Part shown: positions 1 to 5,085 of the stretch, one piece after another
Position numbering within the stretch: position 1 is the stretch's first letter
Layout of the letters: each line of letters starts with the position of its first letter
Source of the DNA: Acidobacteriota bacterium
GTDB taxonomy: Bacteria; Acidobacteriota; Terriglobia; Terriglobales; Acidobacteriaceae
Assembly (NCBI GenBank): GCA_021841795.1
Contig: JAKCDN010000214.1
Location: forward strand, 1-5,776
Reading direction: 5' to 3'
DNA length: 5,776 bases
Notes under the pieces: generated by a model
Database searches by the model: none
Told to the model about the DNA's origin: nothing
The model's input: only the letters and a program-made list of their open reading frames with translations
Translations under genes and position numbers: made by a program

Positions 1-644
1 TTGCCGACGAAGACCTCAAACTCGGGAATGATGAGATTGGGAGGCACGCGCCCGGTGATGGCATAGGCGGTGGCGTGAGGGGGATGGCAGTGCACGACGG
101 CCTTGGCTTCAGGGACCGCTTTATAGATCTCCAGATGCAGGAGCAGCTCGCTGGTGCGGGGCCTGTGCCCGGCGGCCTGCACGCCGTCAAGATCGGTGAG
201 GGCGATGTCTTCAGGAGTGAGGTCGTATTTGCTGACCAGGGTGGGCGTGCAGAGTACCTCGTTGGGGCCGATGCGGTAGGAGATATTGCCGCCGTTGCCG
301 TCAACAAACTGGCGCATCCACAGTTTTTTGCCCACGGAACAGATCTCTTTTTTCACGGCCTCGGCCTCAGGCGAGGTGAAGAGGCGGCGATTGACGGCGG
401 GGACGCCGGAAGCGGCCGCAGGCGCAGACGCGGCCGGCAGCGGAGCCGAGGCGGCCGCAGGCGCGGAGCCGCCGGCGACCAGTTCGACGCCGTGCTGCTG
501 CAGGAAATCGCGCGCCGAGGGCGTGACGATGCTGTTGGCCGCAGCCACGATGACGCGGGCGCCCGCCGAGACCGCGTCCTGAACATCGCGCATGGAAATG
601 AGCTTGCGCTCGCCGAGATCGATACTTTTTTCTCCGTTTTTCAC
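1..644 (-). CDS. Class II aldolase (fuculose/rhamnulose-phosphate aldolase-like) with an extra N-terminal domain; 3' end cut by window
   Basis: Predicted zinc-dependent aldolase that cleaves a ketose-1-phosphate to dihydroxyacetone phosphate and an aldehyde, the usual entry reaction of PVM-type microcompartments. 214 codons are visible. Residues 1-58 form a small domain with the motif IVTPSARDFL (39-48), followed by an Ala/Pro/Ser linker (about 59-84) and then the aldolase domain from about 88. Aldolase marks are NGGNIS (117-122, phosphate-binding loop), TSE with Glu166 and HCH with His185/His187. The 19-residue Glu-to-His spacing equals that of E. coli FucA (Glu73, His92, His94). The third zinc His lies beyond the left edge. 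The start is GTG at 644-642: an in-frame TAA (656-654) lies four codons upstream and AGGTGG precedes the GTG. The first in-frame ATG (593-591, residue 18) would cut into the N-terminal domain. It is 29 bases after BMC-P 3, in the same operon. The exact sugar substrate is not determined by the visible part. Confidence 0.9.
   Translation of the reverse strand, partial: MKNGEKSIDLGERKLISMRDVQDAVSAGARVIVAAANSIVTPSARDFLQQHGVELVAGGSAPAAASAPLPAASAPAAASGVPAVNRRLFTSPEAEAVKKEICSVGKKLWMRQFVDGNGGNISYRIGPNEVLCTPTLVSKYDLTPEDIALTDLDGVQAAGHRPRTSELLLHLEIYKAVPEAKAVVHCHPPHATAYAITGRVPPNLIIPEFEVFVG
405..467 (-). repeat. Low-complexity Ala/Pro/Ser linker with a 14-base direct repeat inside the aldolase gene
   Basis: The stretch encoding residues about 60-80 is almost entirely Ala, Pro and Ser. 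The plus-strand 14-mer gcggccgcaggcgc occurs at 412-425 and again at 451-464, 39 bases (13 codons) apart and in frame, so the linker may have grown by duplication. Such linkers typically tether an encapsulation or accessory domain flexibly to an enzyme core. Confidence 0.75.
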
Positions 645-654
645 GTCCCCACCT
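645..654 (-). promoter_or_regulatory. Ribosome-binding site supporting the GTG start of the aldolase
   Basis: On the minus strand AGGTGGGG is followed by AC and then GTG. The AGG overlaps the end of an in-frame TAA stop (656-654), so translation cannot begin further upstream and this site decides the GTG start. Confidence 0.6.
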
Positions 655-673
655 TAAAAGAACAAGCTTTCGA

Positions 674-958
674 TTACTTCACATCCACCGCATCGACAAT
701 CAATGCGACATAAGCATCCACCGGCACGGAGCCGGGCCAGAAAGGATTCGCGGCCTCGCGTCCCTCAGTAAACGCCACCAGATGCCCGACGGCGGCGCCG
801 AGCTCATCGACCGCGATCAGCGACTTGCCGCCGCCCTGGGCATTGCGCGCGCGCAGGTTTTCCATGGTGACCGGCTCCACGACCTTGAGGGTGCGGCCGT
901 GCAAGGACTCCACGGCGGGCATGAGCGTGACCTGGCCGCGCACGATACCGAGCCTCAT
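674..958 (-). CDS. BMC-P shell vertex protein 3 (CcmL/EutN family), diverged
   Basis: 94-residue protein of the CcmL/EutN family (Pfam EutN_CcmL), whose members form pentamers that cap the vertices of the microcompartment shell. Family marks are the N-terminal MRLGIVRGQVTL strand, HGRTLKVVEP (about 20-29), SLIAVDELGAAVGHLVAF (about 46-63) and the terminal VDAYVALIVDAVDV. The usual GSSAR-type segment after the VL strand is replaced by EGREAANPFWPGS (about 65-77), so the loop is altered. The ATG at 958-956 overlaps the TGA of BMC-P 2 (957-955) as ATGA, with GGAGGT (969-964) inside the end of the upstream gene. This points to translational coupling and a fixed ratio of the two pentamers. The stop is TAA at 676-674. 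Longer upstream readings in this frame overlap BMC-P 2 and are not supported. Confidence 0.92.
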   Translation of the reverse strand: MRLGIVRGQVTLMPAVESLHGRTLKVVEPVTMENLRARNAQGGGKSLIAVDELGAAVGHLVAFTEGREAANPFWPGSVPVDAYVALIVDAVDVK

Positions 959-1233
959 GCGGCACCTCCGGGCTGCTGCACCGCATCGACAAGGCCGGCA
1001 ACGACCATGCGGGCGGGAGTGTTGTTGCCCAGCCTTTGGCGCGCGATGTCGCCGTCGGTGGAAACCATGACGATTTGTCCCACTGCGGCGCCCATCCAAT
1101 CGATGACGACGTTCGGCTCCGACGCCGGGGTTCCGTCGGCCTCAAGCCGCCGCGCAACCAGGAACCTGCACCCGCTCAAGCTGGGGTGCTTTGCCGTTGC
1201 CACGACCGTGCCATCAATCCGCGCCAGAAACAT
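955..1233 (-). CDS. BMC-P shell vertex protein 2 (CcmL/EutN family)
   Basis: 92-residue pentamer-forming shell protein. Visible family features are MFLARIDGTVVATAKHPSL at the N-terminus, GCRFLVARRL (about 21-30), VVIDWMGAAVGQIVMVS (about 42-58) and a closing MVVAGLVDAV strand. The canonical D-x-VGAGxGE stretch reads DWMGAAVGQ, and the GSSAR motif is replaced by TDGDIARQ. It is therefore clearly a family member but diverged from BMC-P 1. The start ATG (1233-1231) has GAGGGA upstream, and the gene begins 45 bases after the aldehyde dehydrogenase stop. Its end overlaps the next gene by 4 bases. A C-terminal tail QQPGGAA follows the core fold. Confidence 0.92.
   Translation of the reverse strand: MFLARIDGTVVATAKHPSLSGCRFLVARRLEADGTPASEPNVVIDWMGAAVGQIVMVSTDGDIARQRLGNNTPARMVVAGLVDAVQQPGGAA
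964..969 (-). promoter_or_regulatory. Shine-Dalgarno of BMC-P 3 embedded in the end of BMC-P 2
   Basis: GGAGGT on the minus strand lies 5 bases before the ATG at 958-956 and within the last codons of BMC-P 2. With the ATGA stop/start overlap it favours re-initiation by the same ribosomes. It also fixes the start of BMC-P 3 against longer readings. Confidence 0.75.
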
Positions 1234-1278
1234 TCTCAGTCCCTCAGTGCCTGTGATCCGCTTGCGCGCTGCCCGCCC

Positions 1279-2730
1279 TCAGATGATGCGCAAGGCATTG
1301 CCCACGACCATCTGCCGCTCGCGGGTGAAGGTAAGCGGGGTTGTAATGCCCTCGCCCGTGGGAGTAGCGATGGTATGGCTGAAGTAACCCGGGCCACCCA
1401 CGCCGAGCGAAGCCGGCGAGGCCGCGTTGTGAATGAACAGAGTGGTATTCATGACCCTGGCCATGCGCGTAGCGGTCTCAAGATTATTGGAGTGAATGAT
1501 GGCGGTGTGCCCGTAGGCGTGCTCGGCGCGGACGGCGGCAGCGATGGCCGCATCGACATCCTTGACGCGCACGACCGGAACGAAGGGCATCATCTGCTCC
1601 TCCTGGACGAAGGCGTGATTCTCGTCGGTTTCGCCGAAGAGGAGGTTGGTTCCGGCGGGCACGGAGACGCCGGCGGCCTGGGCGAGGACGGCAACATCCT
1701 TGCCGACCAGATCCTTTTTCACGTGCGCGCGGGCGCATCCGCCGCCGCCGCCCTCGAAGGTAAAGGCGGCCTTGGTGAGGCGGTCGATGGCCGCGGCGTC
1801 GAGCTGAGCGGCTCCGGCGCGCTTCATGGCGGCGATGAATGCGTCGGCCACGGAGGCGACGACGAAGACTTCCTTCTCACCGATGCAGAGGAGATTGTTA
1901 TCGAAGGCCGCGCCGTCAATGATGCAGCGGGCGGCGCGATCGAGATCGGCGGTTTCGTCGACGACCACGGGGGGATTGCCGGGACCGCCGGCAATGACGC
2001 GCTTGCCGGACATGGCGGCGGCGCGGGCCACCGCGGCCCCGCCGGTGCAGCAGAGCAGGGCCACCCGGGGATGGTGGAAGATCTGCTCGGCGGCCTCAAT
2101 GGTGGGCTCGACGGTGGTGGTAAAGACATTGGCGACGCCGAGCTCGCGCTCAATCTCGCGATTCCAGAGCTGGAGCGCGTACTGGGCCACGCGCTTGCCC
2201 GAGGGATGGGGCCCGAAGACGGCGGTATTTCCGGCGGCGACGACGTTGATGGCGTTCGAAGCCATGGTGGGCACGGAATGGGTGACGGGGAGCATCATGC
2301 CGATGACGCCCCACGGGGCATGCTCGATGATGCAGACGCCGGTGGAGTTGCTGCGCGCCTCAGTATGCAGGGAATCGACGCCGAGGACGAAGCGCATATT
2401 CGTGAGCTTGAGGATCTTGTGATCGAGCCGTCCGACCCGGGTCTCTTCAAGCTCCATGCGGCCGAGCTCGTCGCGCCGGTCATTGCAGATGCGGCAGATG
2501 ATGTCGATGATGCGCTTGCGGTCTTCGAGCGGCATGGCCGCGATTTTCTTCTGCGCCTCCCAGGCCGCATTGACGGCTTCGTCAACGGTGGCGAAGATGC
2601 CATCGCGGGCGGCGGAGGGTCTGGAGGGCGCGGGTACGGGCGCGGACTCAAACTGGACGCGCAGCCGGGCGACGACTTCCTTCGCGATCTCCTGAATCAC
2701 CTGGGGCGAGACTTGTGGTTGCGTCTGCAT
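1279..2730 (-). CDS. CoA-acylating aldehyde dehydrogenase, PduP/EutE-like, with N-terminal encapsulation peptide
   Basis: 483-residue aldehyde dehydrogenase that converts an aldehyde, CoA and NAD+ to acyl-CoA and NADH in the lumen of the compartment. Residues about 8-24 (SPQVIQEIAKEVVARLR) form a predicted amphipathic helix, followed by a Pro/Ala-rich linker (about 25-42): the layout of the PduP-type encapsulation peptide. The dehydrogenase fold starts near GIFATVDEAV (44-53). The nucleotide-binding part includes APWGVIG (138-144) and NAINVVAAGNTAVFGPHPSG (159-178). Cys282 in FDNNLLCIGEKEV sits at the position of the catalytic cysteine of PduP/EutE. The C-terminal part has NTTLFIHNAAS and GGPGYFSHTIATPTGEGIT. 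The ATG at 2730-2728 is chosen because AGGGAG (2743-2738) precedes it by 7 bases and the encapsulation-like helix begins right there; the frame is open to 3033 but overlaps BMC-P 1. The likely substrate, by analogy with PVM loci, is lactaldehyde; propionaldehyde or acetaldehyde are possible. Confidence 0.95.
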   Translation of the reverse strand: MQTQPQVSPQVIQEIAKEVVARLRVQFESAPVPAPSRPSAARDGIFATVDEAVNAAWEAQKKIAAMPLEDRKRIIDIICRICNDRRDELGRMELEETRVGRLDHKILKLTNMRFVLGVDSLHTEARSNSTGVCIIEHAPWGVIGMMLPVTHSVPTMASNAINVVAAGNTAVFGPHPSGKRVAQYALQLWNREIERELGVANVFTTTVEPTIEAAEQIFHHPRVALLCCTGGAAVARAAAMSGKRVIAGGPGNPPVVVDETADLDRAARCIIDGAAFDNNLLCIGEKEVFVVASVADAFIAAMKRAGAAQLDAAAIDRLTKAAFTFEGGGGGCARAHVKKDLVGKDVAVLAQAAGVSVPAGTNLLFGETDENHAFVQEEQMMPFVPVVRVKDVDAAIAAAVRAEHAYGHTAIIHSNNLETATRMARVMNTTLFIHNAASPASLGVGGPGYFSHTIATPTGEGITTPLTFTRERQMVVGNALRII

Positions 2731-2774
2731 GAAAGAACTCCCTGAATCCCAAAGGCGGTTGAACCAAAACGTCC

Positions 2775-2788
2775 GCGGCCGGAGCCGC
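2775..2788 (-). repeat. Intergenic hairpin, C(UCCG)G loop in the mRNA
   Basis: Perfect inverted repeat: plus strand GCGGC, loop CGGA, GCCGC. In the minus-strand transcript it reads GCGGC-UCCG-GCCGC, a 5-bp stem closed by a UNCG-class tetraloop. Four T residues (2769-2766) follow six bases downstream of the stem. That is too weak a tract to call a terminator, though partial attenuation before the dehydrogenase gene is possible. Confidence 0.6.
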
Positions 2789-2792
2789 ATTG

Positions 2793-2806
2793 GGGGCCGA
2801 AGCCCC
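2793..2806 (-). repeat. Intergenic hairpin, C(UUCG)G loop in the mRNA
   Basis: Perfect inverted repeat: plus strand GGGGC, loop CGAA, GCCCC. In the transcript it reads GGGGC-UUCG-GCCCC, the classic extra-stable cUUCGg tetraloop. It is separated from the neighbouring hairpin at 2775-2788 by 4 bases. The stem sequences differ while the GC-flanked UNCG loop is kept. Confidence 0.65.
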
Positions 2807-2878
2807 GCATCCGTTGCGCGTTGCGGGCATGACGCCAGCCGTGCCCTGCTGCCCAAACCCCGCGCGGCCGCTCTCCGG

Positions 2879-3175
2879 CTACGGCCTGGCGACGGCGGCG
2901 CCATCCACTTCAATGCTGTCGACGATGCCGACAATGACGGCATCGACGGGTGCGTCCTTTGTTGCGGGGGTGAGGCGCGCGGAGCTGCCCTGGGTAAAGA
3001 GCACGCACTCTCCGACGCCGGCGCCCACGCCATCGACCGCGACCACGGAGCTGCCGGAGATCTGCAGCTTGCCTTCGCGGTTGATGTAAGGCTGGATCAG
3101 CAGCAGCTTCATGCCGCGGAACTTCGCGATCTTCTGCGTTGAAACCACGTTGCCGATGACTTTCGCTATAAACAT
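2879..3175 (-). CDS. BMC-P shell vertex protein 1 (CcmL/EutN family), canonical
   Basis: 98-residue pentameric vertex protein and the most typical of the three in the window. It has MFIAKVIGNVVSTQKIAKFRGMKLLLIQP (1-29), then SGSSVVAVDGVGAGVGECVLFTQGSSARLT (40-69) with the family hallmarks VDxVGAGxGE and GSSAR, and then PVDAVIVGIVDSIEV (76-90). The start ATG is at 3175-3173 with GAGG seven bases upstream (3187-3184). The frame stays open to 3490 but would run through the BMC-H 3 gene, so that extension is rejected. It is flanked on both sides by hairpin-bearing spacers, which separates it from the dehydrogenase and from the BMC-H block. Vertex proteins are needed in far fewer copies than BMC-H, so a step down in expression here would make sense (inference). 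Confidence 0.95.
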   Translation of the reverse strand: MFIAKVIGNVVSTQKIAKFRGMKLLLIQPYINREGKLQISGSSVVAVDGVGAGVGECVLFTQGSSARLTPATKDAPVDAVIVGIVDSIEVDGAAVARP

Positions 3176-3240
3176 TGCCCATCCTCGCAAGGGCCGCACA
3201 CCTTTACGGGCGCAGGCCCGGAGGTGATTGCCGCCGATGC

Positions 3241-3260
3241 GGCACGGCCGGAGCCGTGCC
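3241..3260 (-). repeat. Intergenic 8-bp-stem hairpin, C(UCCG)G loop in the mRNA
   Basis: Perfect inverted repeat: plus strand GGCACGGC, loop CGGA, GCCGTGCC. In the transcript it reads GGCACGGC-UCCG-GCCGUGCC. This is the strongest of the intergenic hairpins and shares the GGC-UCCG-GCC core with the one at 2775-2788. No T tract follows, so it is not a standard terminator. It may block 3' exonucleases or slow polymerase between the BMC-H block and the BMC-P gene. Confidence 0.7.
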
Positions 3261-3297
3261 CTTTCAAGGCGCTGCGCCGGCGGTACGAGCCCGCGCG

Positions 3298-3310
3298 GCG
3301 GCAGAGCCGC
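3298..3310 (-). repeat. Small inverted repeat after the BMC-H 3 stop
   Basis: Plus strand GCGGC, AGA, GCCGC. It has the same stem as the hairpin at 2775-2788 but a three-base loop (UCU in the transcript). It lies one base beyond the BMC-H 3 stop codon, so it could protect the 3' end of the BMC-H message. In DNA this GC-rich a 5-bp stem can arise by chance. Confidence 0.4.
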
Positions 3311-3311
3311 A

Positions 3312-3584
3312 CTACCGGGGCAGGACGCCGGAGAGCGAATCGTGAGGACGAGCGATGACGTGCACGCTCTGCACCTCTCCGGCGGCACGCGCCGCCGCGG
3401 CTCCGGCATCGACGGCGGCGCGCACCGAACCGACGTCGCCGCTGACATAGACGGAGCAGAGCCCGCTGCCGACCTTGTTCCAGCCCACAAACCTCACGCT
3501 GGCCGCCTTCAACATGGCGTCCGTTGCCTGCACCAGGGCCACGAGGCCCTTGGTTTCGATCATTCCAATTGCTTCACTCGCCAT
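3312..3584 (-). CDS. BMC-H shell protein 3 (PduA/EutM/CcmK family)
   Basis: 90-residue single-domain BMC protein (Pfam BMC, PF00936) expected to form flat hexamers that tile the shell facets. It starts [30 protein letters not shown], the standard first strand and helix. The pore-lining loop is NKVGSGL (about 36-42), as in PduA-type proteins with a small polar Gly-Ser-Gly pore. The second half [37 protein letters not shown] is canonical. The tail is only about six residues past PHDSL. The ATG is at 3584-3582 with GGGAG upstream, 23 bases after BMC-H 2. It is the third of three tandem BMC-H paralogues. Confidence 0.96.
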   Translation of the reverse strand: MASEAIGMIETKGLVALVQATDAMLKAASVRFVGWNKVGSGLCSVYVSGDVGSVRAAVDAGAAAARAAGEVQSVHVIARPHDSLSGVLPR

Positions 3585-3607
3585 TGCGATCTCCCTTGTC
3601 GGAATCG

Positions 3608-3877
3608 TTACTTCAACAGGTTTTCGACCAGCGCATCGTGGGGGCGCGGAATCACGTGCGACGAGACCAGCTCGCCGACCACCTTGGCCGCGGCGGAGCC
3701 GGCGTCCACAGCGGCGCGGACACTGCCGACGTCACCGCGCACGATGGCGGTGACGAAGCCGCCGCCGATGTGCACCGTCTTGACCAGTTCGACGCTGGCA
3801 GCCTTGACCATGGCGTCGCTGGCTTCGACCAGGCCGACCATGCCTCTGGTTTCAATCAATCCGATTGCCTGACTCAT
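3608..3877 (-). CDS. BMC-H shell protein 2 (PduA/EutM/CcmK family) with altered pore loop
   Basis: 89-residue BMC-domain protein: [60 protein letters not shown] and so on, ending [13 protein letters not shown]. It is a full-length single-domain hexamer former. Its pore segment reads VHIGGGF (about 35-41), where its two neighbours have VGSGL, so the small polar serine is replaced by glycine and a His/Phe flank the loop. Different permeability is therefore possible (inference). The start ATG (3877-3875) has AAGGAG six bases away. A GC-rich inverted repeat directly abuts this ribosome-binding site. Confidence 0.96.
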   Translation of the reverse strand: MSQAIGLIETRGMVGLVEASDAMVKAASVELVKTVHIGGGFVTAIVRGDVGSVRAAVDAGSAAAKVVGELVSSHVIPRPHDALVENLLK

Positions 3878-4008
3878 GATTTCTCCTTGGCAGCCCGCTG
3901 CCGGTATCCGGCCGCGGATTCATGCTGCGAGTGCCGTGTTATGCATTGCCGTCAAAGTGCCGCAGAGGGCCGGCGCCGCCGAGATGGGGCGGACGCAGCC
4001 GGCAGCGG
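3878..4008 (-). other. Spacer between BMC-H 1 and BMC-H 2
   Basis: 131-base gap with no gene. It contains the ribosome-binding site of BMC-H 2 (AAGGAG, 3888-3883) and three short overlapping inverted repeats next to it (3889-3902, 3900-3912 and 3906-3919). It does not contain the UNCG-type hairpins of the other spacers. Confidence 0.5.
3889..3902 (-). promoter_or_regulatory. Hairpin abutting the BMC-H 2 ribosome-binding site
   Basis: Plus strand GGCAG, CCCG, CTGCC; in the transcript GGCAG-CGGG-CUGCC ends immediately before the AAGGAG of BMC-H 2. It overlaps by three bases a second stem (GCCGG-TAT-CCGGC, 3900-3912), so the two cannot both form fully. That second stem overlaps a third (ATCCG-GCCG-CGGAT, 3906-3919). 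These could tune translation, but in such GC-rich DNA 5-bp stems are frequent, so confidence is low. Confidence 0.3.
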
Positions 4009-4296
4009 CTACTTTTTCGCCGCTTTGCTCTGCTGCACGAAGGACGGCAGCTCATCGTGGGGGCGTGAGATGACCTGCACGCTCACCACCTCGCCGATAC
4101 GCGCCGCCGCTTCCGCGCCCGCATCGGTAGCAGCCTTGACGGCCGCGACATCGCCCTCGACAAAGGCCGTGACCAGCCCCGAGCCGACGGTCTGCCAGCC
4201 CGCGAAGGATACGTTTGCCGATTTGAGCATGGCGTCGGTCGCCTCAAACAGCGCGACCAGACCCTTTGTTTCCACCATTCCCAGCGCTTGTTTCAT
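4009..4296 (-). CDS. BMC-H shell protein 1 (PduA/EutM/CcmK family)
   Basis: 95-residue BMC-domain protein: [34 protein letters not shown], pore loop QTVGSGL (35-41), then [42 protein letters not shown]. It is a hexamer-forming facet protein. Compared with the other two BMC-H proteins it has a longer, Lys-rich tail ([12 protein letters not shown], 84-95), which could face one side of the shell and interact with cargo or cytoplasm (inference). The ATG at 4296-4294 is preceded by GAGG six bases upstream. Starting further upstream (to 4395) would run into the pduL coding region and adds residues foreign to the family. It lies 43 bases after pduL. Confidence 0.96.
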   Translation of the reverse strand: MKQALGMVETKGLVALFEATDAMLKSANVSFAGWQTVGSGLVTAFVEGDVAAVKAATDAGAEAAARIGEVVSVQVISRPHDELPSFVQQSKAAKK

Positions 4297-4339
4297 CGCT
4301 TCCTCTCTTGTTGCGTAATGTCTCGAACCTTGCAGCGAA

Positions 4340-5014
4340 CTACTTGAAGATCTCGACGTCCTTGGTGAGATGGAGCCCGCAGGCGTTGGCCTCATCGGTA
4401 TCCATATGCACGTTCAGGCGCGAGGTGGGATCAATGCGCACATGGACCTTGTTGAAGGTCAGTCCCGAGAGCCCGCCCACGCGGAGCTTCATCAGGTCGC
4501 CCTGCTTGACGCCGAAGTATGCGGCCTCCTGGGGGCACATGTGGACGTGAATGGCGGCGCGGATGACGCCCTCCTTGAGCTCGACGACGCCCTTGGGCCC
4601 GACGATGACGGCGCCCGGCGTGCCCTTGATATCGCCGGAGAGACGCACGGGCAGATTGCTGAAGCCGAGCATGATGGCATCAGTAAACGCGAGCTCGACC
4701 TGCGACTGCTTGCGCATGGGGCCGAGGATGCGCAGGTTGGAGATGATGCGGCTGCGCGGCCCCACGATGGTGACCATCTCCCTGGCGGCGAAGTTGCCCT
4801 CCTGAAACAAGGGCCGATCGAAGGTCAGCTCGGCGCCGGGCCCGAAGAGCACATCCATATCCTCGCGGCAGACGTGCATGTGACGCGAGGAGGCCTGGAC
4901 GACCAGCTCGGGCGCCTTGCCCCTGCTGTCGCGGCCGAGATATTCGAGGGCCACCTGGCGGACGATGCGCTCCACCGCGGCTCTGTCGATGACCGAATTC
5001 GCTGCGCTTGCCAT
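4340..5014 (-). CDS. pduL: PduL phosphotransacylase (microcompartment phosphate acyltransferase)
   Basis: 224-residue zinc enzyme that transfers the acyl group of acyl-CoA to phosphate, freeing CoA for the aldehyde dehydrogenase and giving acyl phosphate to the kinase. The two-PduL-domain layout is visible: SSRHMHV (42-48) with His45/His47, QVELAF with Glu107, [18 protein letters not shown] (152-169) with His156/His158, and [20 protein letters not shown] (195-214) with His203. This matches the His/His/Glu plus His/His/His pattern that binds two zinc ions in structurally known PduL (recalled as His48, His50, Glu109, His157, His159, His204). Residues about 8-27 ([20 protein letters not shown]) form an amphipathic helix typical of the encapsulation peptide of compartment PduL. 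The ATG at 5014-5012 has AAGGA six bases upstream. It lies 71 bases after the kinase gene. Confidence 0.96.
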   Translation of the reverse strand: MASAANSVIDRAAVERIVRQVALEYLGRDSRGKAPELVVQASSRHMHVCREDMDVLFGPGAELTFDRPLFQEGNFAAREMVTIVGPRSRIISNLRILGPMRKQSQVELAFTDAIMLGFSNLPVRLSGDIKGTPGAVIVGPKGVVELKEGVIRAAIHVHMCPQEAAYFGVKQGDLMKLRVGGLSGLTFNKVHVRIDPTSRLNVHMDTDEANACGLHLTKDVEIFK

Positions 5015-5085
5015 AGTCAGTCCTTAGCGGGGTTCGCCGGTTTTGCGGAGTGCGCACGCCGGCCAGCCGCAGATGCCTGCGCCCC
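5015..5085 (-). other. Spacer between kinase gene and pduL
   Basis: 71-base GC-rich gap holding the AAGGA ribosome-binding site of pduL. No UNCG hairpin, T tract or promoter-like pair was recognised. Confidence 0.4.

Larger units (their letters stand above)
2731..2878 (-). other. Spacer between BMC-P 1 and aldehyde dehydrogenase holding tandem hairpins
   Basis: 148-base non-coding gap. It contains the ribosome-binding site of the dehydrogenase (2743-2738) and two consecutive short perfect inverted repeats (2775-2788 and 2793-2806). A weaker imperfect stem, CCCGCA at 2804-2809 with TGCGGG at 2822-2827, competes with the second hairpin. No ORF with family resemblance was seen here. Confidence 0.6.
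3176..3311 (-). other. Spacer between BMC-H 3 and BMC-P 1 holding hairpins
   Basis: 136-base non-coding gap. It contains the ribosome-binding site of BMC-P 1, a strong 8-bp-stem hairpin (3241-3260) and a smaller inverted repeat (3298-3310) just after the BMC-H 3 stop. No gene was seen. Confidence 0.6.

Noticed and set aside
75..713. 212-codon open frame on the plus strand
   Set aside because: Antisense to the aldolase and the end of BMC-P 3, with an Arg/Gly-rich stretch opposite the Ala/Pro linker. The aldolase frame has conserved zinc and phosphate-binding residues.
1036..2745. 569-codon open frame on the plus strand
   Set aside because: It is antisense to the aldehyde dehydrogenase and BMC-P 2, has a Gly/Asp-rich composition typical of reverse readings of GC-rich genes, and shows no family motif. 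The minus-strand protein has intact catalytic motifs.
2766..2806. Rho-independent terminator before the dehydrogenase gene
   Set aside because: Stable hairpins are present but only four consecutive T residues follow, offset by six bases from the stem. The downstream genes belong to the same pathway, so full termination is unlikely.
2731..3033. N-terminal extension of the aldehyde dehydrogenase frame
   Set aside because: The frame is open, but it reads through the hairpin spacer and into BMC-P 1, gives an Arg/Ser/Pro-rich non-family sequence, and ignores the good ribosome-binding site before 2730.
3176..3490. N-terminal extension of BMC-P 1
   Set aside because: It overlaps BMC-H 3 and lacks family similarity; the ATG at 3175 begins exactly at the canonical first strand.
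3524..4318. 264-codon open frame on the plus strand
   Set aside because: Runs antisense across two BMC-H genes whose minus-strand products are unmistakable.
4297..4395. N-terminal extension of BMC-H 1
   Set aside because: It overlaps the end of pduL and adds a low-complexity Ser/Arg segment; the ATG at 4296 has its own ribosome-binding site and matches family N-termini.
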